In this document: piece after piece, positions 56,608-64,000 of the stretch | Position numbering within the stretch: position 1 is the first letter of the stretch | How the letters are laid out: each line of letters opens with the position of its first letter | Source: Myotis daubentonii | Taxonomy: Eukaryota > Chordata > Mammalia > Chiroptera > Vespertilionidae | Assembly: GCF_963259705.1 (NCBI RefSeq) | Contig: NC_081849.1 | Span: 61,228,093 to 61,292,092, forward strand | Direction: 5' to 3' | Length of the DNA: 64,000 bases | Translations under genes and position numbers: made by a program | The notes under the pieces: model-generated | The model's database searches: none | What the model was told of the DNA's origin: nothing | What the model saw: the letters and a program-made list of their open reading frames with translations, nothing else

Positions 56608-56721
56608 CTGCTGGGTGTGCAGGGAGCTGCTGGGTGTAGAGGGAGCTGCTGGGTGTGCAGGGAGCTGCTGGGTGTGCAGGGAGCTGCTGGGTGTGCAGGG
56701 AGCTGCTGGGTGTGGAGGGAG
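56608..56721 (+). repeat. 19-bp minisatellite, 6 copies
   Basis: Unit CTGCTGGGTGTGCAGGGAG. Four copies are identical, and copies 2 and 6 have TAG/TGG variants. It begins at the edge of the MER5A-like relic, whose 'gctgctggt'-type end may have seeded it. Confidence 0.97.
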
Positions 56722-56763
56722 TGGCTGGATTGGGGCCACACTGTGCATAGTGAGGGTTTAGGC

Positions 56764-56967
56764 CAGTGGTTCTCAACCTTCCTAATGCCGCGACCCTTTA
56801 ATACAGTTCCTCATGTTGTGATGACCCCCAATTTCATTGTTACAAATTGAACATAATTAAAGCATCGTGATTAATCACTAAACAATATGTAATTATATAT
56901 GTGTGTTCCGATGGTCTTAGGTGACCCCTGTGAAAGGGTCGTTCGACCCCCAGGTTGAGAACTGCTG
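56764..56967 (+). mobile_element. SPIN-type non-autonomous hAT (204 bp)
   Basis: It starts CAGTGGTTCTCAACCTTCC and ends CCCAGGTTGAGAACTGCTG. The exact 8-bp duplication GTTTAGGC is at 56756-56763 and 56968-56975. I recognise it as SPIN, a hAT family known for repeated horizontal transfer among tetrapods. An internal deletion joins 'gacccccaa' to 'tttcattgtta', and the 'aaaggggtcgcgaccca' part near the right end is missing. Confidence 0.88.
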
Positions 56968-57247
56968 GTTTAGGCGGAGCATCAGGAGGGGCAGCGAGCC
57001 CACCAAGTGGTGAGCCTCCCAGCCATGCCTTTCCCACCACCATCCTGGTCCCAGAGCTCAAAACTGGAGGACGTGTAAGACATTGCACTAGTTTTCCAGC
57101 TCGGCCTGCGAGGAAGCGAGGAAGCCCTCTGTCCTGTCTACATAACAACAACAAAAAGCTGAACAAACGGAAAATCAACAACTCTTCTTAGATCCATCAG
57201 AGAACTGAGGTCACCACACAAGCCACCGCTCCCCCAAACTGGAGAGA

Positions 57248-57636
57248 CAACAGGCGGATACAGAGCCACAACCCACAACAGGCAGATATAGAGTCACAAC
57301 CCACAACAGCGGATATAGAGCCACAACCTGCAATAGGTGGATATAGAGCACAACCCACAACAGGCGGGTAAACAGCCACAACCCACAACAGGCGGATATA
57401 AAGCCAGAACCTGCAATAAGTGGATATAGAGTCACAACCTGCAATAGGCGGGTATACAGCCATAACCTACAACAGGCAGATATAGAGTCACAACCCACAA
57501 CAGGCGGATATAAAGCCACAGCCCACAACAGGGGGATATAGAGCCACAACCCACACCAGGTGGATATACAGCCACAACCCACAACAGGTGGGTATACAGC
57601 CATAACCTGCAACAGGCGGATATAGAACCGTAACTT
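57248..57636 (+). repeat. 30-bp minisatellite, about 13 copies
   Basis: Unit like CAACCCACAACAGGCGGATA plus TAGAGCCACA (30 bp). Copies vary by CC/CT and GG/AG-type substitutions and small indels. Because 30 is a multiple of three, the minus strand shows repetitive frames of 88-133 codons with a ten-residue period, which are not genes. Confidence 0.95.
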
Positions 57637-59509
57637 ACCGGAGCAGAAGCTTCCTCGGTGGAGTCAGTGCCGGCGGGAAAGCTAGTGTGGCTGCCGAGTT
57701 GCTGGAGCCCAGGGTGGACACATTTGAGGGTTAAAGCTGCAGGGAGGCCCCACACTCCAGGGCTGGCCCGGCCAGGTCCTCACAGAGAAGCAGGAGGAAA
57801 TCCCTACTGCTCTGGGAAGGGTGGGGGAAGCAGCCAGAGGCATCCAGAGCACTCAGGTCTTCACAAGGCCTGCCCTCCAGGCCTCATCTGGGGGGAAGGA
57901 AGAGGGAAGGGAGGTGCCCAGCTCAGCCCCTTGCAGCCTCCCTGTCTCAGCTAAGGGGACACACAAACAGAATAAAATCAAGAAGCTTTTGTGAAGGTCG
58001 CAGCCCAGGGACACAGGCTCCCTCATCTTGTGACTAAGGCCACTGCCCCTCCACCATCGCCTTCCGCATCCCTAGGGCTCCTGGGCGACAACGGGGACAA
58101 CTGTGCGTCTCAGAAGACATGGGAGAAGCCTCAGGAAACCCAAAGACAACAGAAGGCACCAACAAGGACACAGAGGAAAGTGGAGCCTCTAGGACCTTGG
58201 GCCACAGCCAACAGAAACCTGCCCAGCCCTGGCCAATAAACGCCCACACCCACGGCCTACTCCCCTCCGTCCCTTCACCCGGTGCAGCAGGGCCTGCTTG
58301 CAACCAGGGCAAGGAATTCCGAGAGACAACCCACTGTTTGGAGAGCATCCCAGCCCCGGCACGTGCTCCATTGTCCCACGGGACATCACAAGACACAAAT
58401 TCAACAAGAAAACGTAAGAATTTCAGGATGGAAGGTACCGAGCACTCGGGGCCTCCTCGGCACGTCCGACCGCCATCCTGCACGCGGCCCGCAGTCATGT
58501 TGGCCCCGTCACCTCCCCGCTGTGCGTAGCGGAGCCTTGCTCAGTTCCTGCCCAGGAACAGGGCTCTGAGAGGACGCAGTTTGGAGCAGCCTCTCTTACT
58601 CCATCATCCACATCATCAGTGTCCCTGGGCCTCCCTCAGGCTCAGCGGCCGCGGAGCCCACCTGCTTCGTTCCTGGATGCCTGCCCTGACCTGGCGGGCA
58701 GCATAATGGCCCTGCCTGCAGGAGGCAGCCCCGTCCCTGCGTGTGCCCGCCACGCTCCGCCACACACGGCTGGGACGGCTACTCAGTGTTGTCAGCTGCT
58801 CTTAGGAGGAAAGAGTGTGTATAAATAAACTCTGCACAGCACCTGCAGGAGCCATTCAATCGAGTGACCCTCTCCTAGGATACTCACCTGAAGCAAATCA
58901 AAGCTATTCAGTAAGAAGAACCACAGAACACAGGCCACGTTATCTCATTGCAAAGCGGACTTTCCTTAACGCCACGGAGACACTCACGGCGATGAGAACG
59001 TAAGACCATCAGTAAAAGCTCCACAGAGCCCTGGTCCCACCGGACGGGCGTCAGCCACCAGGATCCAGCACCCGGCACAGTGCACGCAGCCTGCTGGGCG
59101 CAGCGGGACCAGCTGACGGGAATCAGCCGGGGGGATGCCTAACAATGCAGTGCAGCTGTAACATCGGAAAAGAACTCACCTCTACAACCACACATCTTTC
59201 TGGGGGCGCGTCCTGGAGAAGGGAAAGTCCTTTTTTCCCCACGTTCCTCAGTGGGATGGACTTGCAGAGTATGGCCTGGAGCTGACCCCTGCGGTGGGAC
59301 AGAGGGAGCAGAAATGAGGAGAAGGCAGGGCTACCTCCAGGAAGGGTGCAGAGAGGAGCTGAGTGGGAAGCCGCATGATGGAAAAATGGCCAAGGGATTC
59401 AAAAAAACAAACACAGGGGTGTCCCGAATTCCATGTTAGAGTGTATGTGTTGCTATAGTAACCGGGTAGCAGGAGATACTGGTTACATCTTCACTGGCCC
59501 TGTTTTGAA
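57637..59509. other. Unassigned GC-rich sequence
   Basis: No gene or repeat is recognised. Frames up to 154 codons (58034-58498, minus) overlap others on both strands and have no domain. Confidence 0.4.
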
Positions 59510-59588
59510 ACACAATCACACTCTGAGGTGCTGGAGGTTAGGACGTCAACATATGAACTTGGGAGGGGAGTGTGGACACAGTTCAACC
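59510..59588 (-). repeat. MaLR LTR end fragment
   Basis: 'cacactctgaggtgctggag' and 'gtcaacatatgaacttggga', ending 'cacagttcaaccc', correspond to the end of a reverse MaLR LTR. Confidence 0.55.
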
Positions 59589-59638
59589 CCCCCCCCCAAA
59601 CGTGTAGGGTAGCAATCGTGATGAAGCACACTCTACAA

Positions 59639-59947
59639 CAGTGGTTCTCAACCTTCCTAATGCCGCGACCCTTTAATACAGTTCCTCATGTTGTGGTGAC
59701 CCCCAACCATAACATTATTTTTGTTGCTACTTCATAACTGTAATTTTGCTACTGTTATGAATCGTCATGTAAATATCTGATATGCAGGATGTATTTTCAT
59801 TGTTACAAATTGAACATAATGGAAGCATCGTGATTAATCACAAAAAAATATGTAATTTATATATGCTTTCCGATGGTCTTAGGCGCCCCCTGTGAAAGGG
59901 TCATTCGACCCCCAAAGGGGTCGCGACCCACAGGTTGAGAACCACTG
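59639..59947 (+). mobile_element. SPIN-type non-autonomous hAT (309 bp, longest form here)
   Basis: It starts CAGTGGTTCTCAACCTTCC and ends CACAGGTTGAGAACCACTG. The exact duplication CTCTACAA is at 59631-59638 and 59948-59955. It retains the 'ttgctacttcataactgtaa' middle that the other two SPIN copies lack. Non-coding. Confidence 0.9.
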
Positions 59948-60597
59948 CTCTACAAGGCTGCGTCTTTGAAAAGAAAAGCTCCCGAATCCCAGCGCTGGAG
60001 AGCAGGGGGCGTTGCCCGCGGTGGTGGCCGGTGTGCCACTGGATTGTGCACCAGGGGCTGCGCGGCGGAGCCTCTCTCTGAGGAGGTGCCGGCCGGCCGG
60101 GGACACCCGCCAGAGGAAGGCTCAGTTACTCACAGAACAGGCCGCACGTGTAGCCAGGAGGGGGTCACAGCAAGTCGGCTGCAAGGAAAGGCTGGCCGCT
60201 TCCCAAACGCGGGGTAACGTTGCCTTGTGGATGCAGAAGGAATCTCAGCGGAGAACTGCTGAGGGGCTATTGCCAAATGGATGTCCTTTTTTTAGGAGTT
60301 TACAACTTGTTTTTGTAAACTGGTGTCCACTCCCTTCAGCACAGAAATGCTGAAAACTGCACTAACCAATGGGGGTATGCAAAGATCGAACGGTCGCTCT
60401 CTCCACTGATTGGGGCACCTCGGGCTCTCAGGGTGCTCTCGAGGTCTCCCCTTGGCTGCCTGCAGTCAGATGGCCTCGGAACCCAGGGTCCGGGGCAGTT
60501 TGGGTCTGGCTCAAGCACTGACCTGGGGCCTCAGGGAGGGTTTTGCAGTCACTTTGTTCAGCAGGGCCCGGCGCTCCGCAGCCTCCTGAGCGGTGAG

Positions 60598-60612
60598 CCA
60601 CTAGAGGGCGCT
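60598..60612 (+). promoter_or_regulatory. CTCF-like motif
   Basis: CCACTAGAGGGCGCT matches the CTCF core consensus very well. It is not in a recognised transposon. Confidence 0.55.
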
Positions 60613-60889
60613 CCATGCCCACGCGATCCTGTGGCAGTTCAGCACCACCAGCCCTGGGCGTCCCCTCCAAAAACATGGGTTCCTCTAGGCCGCTGGCTGG
60701 TCCCGGCATCTCGACACGGAAGCCCCTGCCCGGCCGGTGCACAGAACCAGGAGCCCTGGGCCACGTCGGGCCAGCAGGGGTGACAGATGGAGAGCTGGGG
60801 ACATTTCCGTCTGGATCTGCCCTCAGCACTCCTTCGCGGGAAAGGAGGGAGGCGGGAGGGGAGGAAGCGTTGCTTTGCCTCCTGCATGG

Positions 60890-60904
60890 CCAGCAGGTGG
60901 CGCG
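60890..60904 (+). promoter_or_regulatory. CTCF-like motif
   Basis: CCAGCAGGTGGCGCG matches the CTCF core well. Same strand as the motif 292 bases upstream. Confidence 0.5.
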
Positions 60905-61424
60905 AGGGCCTCACGTTTTGGTGACTGCAATGGCAGAGGCCCTCTTTCTGGTCAACAGGTTACTCATGAAGCAAGTGCTGCCAGACTTACCTTCCAGCTG
61001 GACCTGGAATAATACTGCGTCACCCCCTCCCCCCTACACACATACCCACCCACCCACTGCCACAGCGGCAGAGTTACTGGGGTTTCTTGTGTGGATCATC
61101 CCAGGAGCTTCCTCGCTGATGATTTCTTGCCTCCATCCTCGCCCCTCAGAGGAAAACTCAGCAGTGGTCTGGTTGAAACACTCATCAGACCCATCACTCT
61201 CTGCTTGGTGCCTTCCAGGGTCTCTCCTCTGAGTTAGAGACATGTCCTGGTTCCGTGTGGTCTGGCCTGCTGCCTCTGGCCTCCAGCCATGCCAGCTCCT
61301 GTGGTCCTTGAACCCAGGTGCACCTTCAGGGTCTGCCCTCTCTTGCCCCTGTGTGCCGGGTGCTCGTCCCTCCGGTGTTGGCATGACTGGCTCCCTCCCT
61401 TCCTTCCTGTCTTCTCGGCAGGGC

Positions 61425-61832
61425 TACACGGCCTTCCCAGGACTGCTGTGCCAAAGCACCACCAGCCTGGGGGTTGGGGGGGCAAAAAACACAATGTATT
61501 GCCTCCCAGTTCTGAAGGCTGAAGGCTGTAAGGAAGGGCTTGGCAGGGCTGGTCCCTCTGAGGGCTGGGAGGGAAGGATCCCCTCCAGGCCTCCGTCCTG
61601 GGTTTGTCCGCAGACGTCTGTCTCCACGTTCACAGGGCGTTCTCCCTGCACGCATTTCCAAATTGACCCTTCTTCTCAGGACGACAGCCACACGAGAGCA
61701 GGGCCACATAACCACTGCATCCTACCGTGATCACCTCGGTAAAGACCTCTGTCCAAGCTAGGTCAGATTCTGAGATCCTGGGCGTCAGGACCTCAACATG
61801 TGACTTTGGAGGGGACACAATTCAACCCATAG
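61425..61832 (-). repeat. MaLR-type LTR, reverse
   Basis: 'gtattgcctcccagttctga', 'tggcagggctggtccctctg', 'ggcgtcaggacctcaacatg' and 'ggaggggacacaattcaacc' are the reverse reading of a MaLR LTR. No internal sequence. Confidence 0.7.
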
Positions 61833-61834
61833 CC

Positions 61835-62118
61835 AAGGCCTTCCCTGGCCGCCCTGCCTAACACGTCACCCACCTTCCTGGCACTCTCCAGCCCCCTTCC
61901 CTGCATGAGCTTCGTGCTTTTCAGAACCCTCCCATCATCTAGGGAACTGCTACGTATTCCACTCATCTGTCGTGTTTATTATCTCTCTCTCTCTCTAACT
62001 GTCCAGCTGGATCAAGGGAAGGGATCCTTGTTACCTTCATGTCTGTCTTCCCATCACCTAGGATGGGACCTGGCACATAGTAGGTGCTCAAGAAATATGT
62101 ATTAGACAAATCTGATGA
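61835..62118 (+). repeat. L2 LINE 3' end
   Basis: 'aaggccttccctggccgccc', 'ttattatctctctctctctc', 'gggacctggcacatagtagg' and 'tgctcaagaaatatgtatta' follow the L2 3' UTR to its end. Confidence 0.75.
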
Positions 62119-62148
62119 AGTCTGTTGCACATTAATGTTAGCTTACAC

Positions 62149-62237
62149 GAAAGAGGGAGAGAGAGAGAGAGACAGAGATGGGGGAGAGAGAGAGAAAGGG
62201 AGAGAGAGAAAGAGAGAGAGAGAGATGGAGTAGAGAG
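62149..62237 (+). repeat. GA-rich simple repeat
   Basis: Imperfect GA/GGGA run. It may be the inner tract of a decayed reverse SINE, but no tRNA-like part is left. Confidence 0.85.
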
Positions 62238-62718
62238 AAAGTTATTGGTTGATTTAAGGAAGAGAAGCACTAGGCCAGTTGTATCCACAGGCCCAGAGTG
62301 AGCTGTCCTTTCGGCCGCCCCTACTTTCCTGCCTCACAAAGGGAACCTCATCTCAACCCAGGCTCAGCGGTCAGCCCTTCAGCACTGGTACCTACATGAA
62401 GCCAGAGACAACTGCCCCAACGGCAGAGGACACAGCTAGAGGACAGAGAGCGTGTGTCCATCTCCGTCTCCTCTGAAACGGTGATGCTTCTGGGGGGAGC
62501 CCAGAGCTTGTGAGGTGGACATGCTGCTTAGGAGCTCCCCATCCTGTGGTCCAAAGCAGGGAACAGGAAGCAGGGGGCAGGGCCAGGAAAAGCCCTCCAG
62601 CAGCTTCACCCAGGCAGGTGCCCAGGGTCAGTCAGCCGTTTTTCTCCCGTGTTATTAACATGTGGATGACAATGTGGATGCTAACATTAGGGTTGCGCCA
62701 ACTCTGCAGGCTCCAGGC
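62238..62718. other. Unassigned sequence
   Basis: No gene or repeat is recognised. Confidence 0.5.
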
Positions 62719-62919
62719 CAGCGGTTCTCAACCTGTGGGTCGCGACCCCTTTGGGGGTCGCCTAAGACCATCGGAAAACACATATATAATTACATATTGT
62801 TTTTGTGATTAATCACTATGCTTTAATTATGTTCACTTTGTAACAATGAAATTGGGGGTCACCACAACATGAGGAACTGTATTAAAGGGTCGTGGCATTA
62901 GGAAGGTTGAGAACCACTG
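62719..62919 (-). mobile_element. SPIN-type non-autonomous hAT (201 bp)
   Basis: It starts CAGCGGTTCTCAACCTGTGG and ends AGGAAGGTTGAGAACCACTG. It has the same internal deletion junction as the 56764 copy, but keeps the 'cgcgacccctttgggggtcg' end and has a separate small deletion. The flanks CTCCAGGC and GTTTAGGG match at only 4 of 8, so no good duplication is seen. Confidence 0.85.
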
Positions 62920-63174
62920 GTTTAGGGAGTCCTTGCTTTGTCCCAGCTTGGAGCAAGGCAAGTGGGGACTCAAAAGGAAACCTCGGATTTGTAGCTCACT
63001 GGAGCTCCCGTCATTGTCCATTGCCTGCCCACCACTGCCCTGGGCACAGATGTTGCTAAATGCCTTGTCGGGCAATGGAGAGAACCAAGGATAAGAGAAG
63101 TGAAGTAACTTGCAGGCCGTGGAGTAGAAATGCATGTATCTCGCATTAATCACCACCACCCTCACCATCTTCAC

Positions 63175-63400
63175 TAGTTATTTGAATGCCCACTAGGTAC
63201 CAGGCATGACCCTAAGCACTTTACATGCATTTTCTCATGTGATTTCCATGCAACCTTGCCAGGTAGGGGTCAGAGTAACCCCTGTTTTATGGGGTGCAAG
63301 TTCAAGGTAGAGAACTTGGCCAGTGCTTTCAGCTTACAAGTCGGAGCCTGACTTGAACTTGGCGGCATTCTGGCTGCAGAGGCCACACTGTTAGCCCTGC
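63175..63400 (-). repeat. MIR SINE
   Basis: 'atgcccactaggtaccaggc', 'tttacatgcattttctcatg' and 'cctgacttgaacttggcggc' are in reverse MIR order. Confidence 0.65.
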
Positions 63401-64000
63401 TCCTCTCCTTCGAGGTGGCCCACGCTGGGTGGGGGGCAAGACAATGCAGGGTGGTTCCCCCCAGAGTAAAGAGTGGGACCTGCTGCAGGAATTCAGATAG
63501 GGATAAGGGGGTTCAGGAGGGCTTGGTTGTGGATGAACCTTGCTTGGGAGGTAGGAAAGGGGTCCTGGGCATATGGTATCCAGGGAGTGGAGAGGGGACT
63601 GGGTGCAGGCAGGGAGCCTGGGGGAGAAGGCACGGGGGGCCAGAGGGCTGGGCTGGGAACACAGCGACAGCGACAGTGGACCAGAGCCCCCTCCTCTCCC
63701 GTGGGCGGGGGGCAGCAGCTTGGTACCTGGAGGCAGGCCCTCTGTGTGGATGGAGGGCCTTTGTTGGGTTGTTTGTGGCAGGCCTGCGCCCAGGGCAGGA
63801 CTGTGGAGTCAGCAGGGGCACCGGACAGGGAGCGGCGAGGCACTCCTTTCCGGCTTCCGCTCTCTGCCTTCCCCGTCCAGCTCCGGCCCAGCCCAGGTCA
63901 CTGGAATACAAAGGAGCATGAACAGTTCTTATTTCCCACAGCAGCCAAGCCACTTCCTTGAATAAAACCGAAGTAATTAGCTCTAGCAATCACAGGCCTG
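63401..64000. other. GC-rich unassigned sequence at window end
   Basis: Overlapping frames of 116-168 codons occur on both strands with no recognised domain, as expected for GC-rich DNA. No gene is called. Confidence 0.4.

Larger units (their letters stand above)
59956..61424. other. GC-rich, repeat-poor sequence with CTCF-like motifs
   Basis: No gene is recognised. A 205-codon frame (60615-61232) and a 133-codon antisense frame overlap with no domain. Two CTCF-like motifs are listed separately. Confidence 0.4.

Noticed and set aside
57211..57612. 133-codon minus-strand frame with a ten-residue repeat
   Set aside because: It comes from the 30-bp minisatellite; not a protein gene.
60615..61232. 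205-codon plus-strand frame
   Set aside because: GC-rich DNA with open frames on both strands at once; no domain or splice context.
56764..62919. Repeated palindromic units considered as a CRISPR-like array
   Set aside because: Irregular spacing, eukaryotic hAT ends and 8-bp duplications show they are transposons; CRISPR arrays do not occur in such genomes.
1..64000. Hidden multi-gene system (defence, biosynthetic or viral)
   Set aside because: Both strands were read throughout. Apart from transposon relics there is no recognisable coding sequence, so no such system can be supported.

Overview
This is vertebrate nuclear DNA, and the repeats place it in a vesper bat (Vespertilionidae, Yangochiroptera). 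The window holds about twenty tRNA-derived Ves-type SINEs, three HeliBat-type helitrons with the CTAG 3' end and A|T insertion site, and several short hAT elements with exact or near-exact 8-bp target-site duplications, including three that I recognise as SPIN (Space Invader) elements. It also holds a mariner transposase remnant. These sit on a eutherian background of LINE-1, L2, MIR, MER5-type and MaLR relics. I know of no mammal group other than vesper bats with this combination of HeliBat, Ves and many DNA transposons. The genus cannot be told from the sequence. I found no host protein-coding gene or exon that I can defend. The longest open frames (180-250 codons) are simple-repeat artefacts or low-complexity chance frames with no domain I recognise. 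The only recognisable coding sequence is the 5'-truncated mariner transposase at 44.4-44.8 kb. The window is best read as intergenic or intronic DNA. Layout: 1-330 is the edge of a CpG island, so a promoter may lie at or just left of the window start. 0.4-14 kb is AT-rich with L2, MIR, an L1 3' end, a mariner MITE, two small hAT elements and several SINEs. 14.6-15.85 kb is an L1 3' end split by a 624-bp hAT element. 16.5-17.7 kb holds an L1 fragment with a 20-bp minisatellite and a TG/AG microsatellite beside a SINE. 19.4-21 kb has two helitrons. 21-26 kb is L2, MIR and Ves DNA. 27.4-30.7 kb is nearly repeat-free and looks like conserved non-coding DNA. 30.8-31.4 kb is an old hAT element split by a MaLR LTR. 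33.4-34.2 kb is a second copy of the 15-kb hAT family, itself split by a Ves SINE. 36.6 kb has a TTTTA array. 38.1-38.7 kb is a GC-rich, enhancer-like block. 39.8-41.3 kb is L1 with a nested hAT. 42.5 kb is MER5-like. 44.3-45.7 kb carries the mariner remnant and a helitron with a perfect 18-bp inverted pair of CTCF-like motifs. 46-53 kb is L1 and SINE DNA with unique stretches. 54-58 kb is rich in tandem repeats (a GT array, a 19-bp and a 30-bp minisatellite). 56.7-63 kb contains the three SPIN elements, and 60.6-60.9 kb has two CTCF-like motifs. No operon, CRISPR, phage, defence or other new multi-gene system is visible. The most interesting content is the layered history of transposons and the regulatory-like motifs some of them carry. 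All family assignments are from sequence recognition and should be confirmed with RepeatMasker/Dfam.
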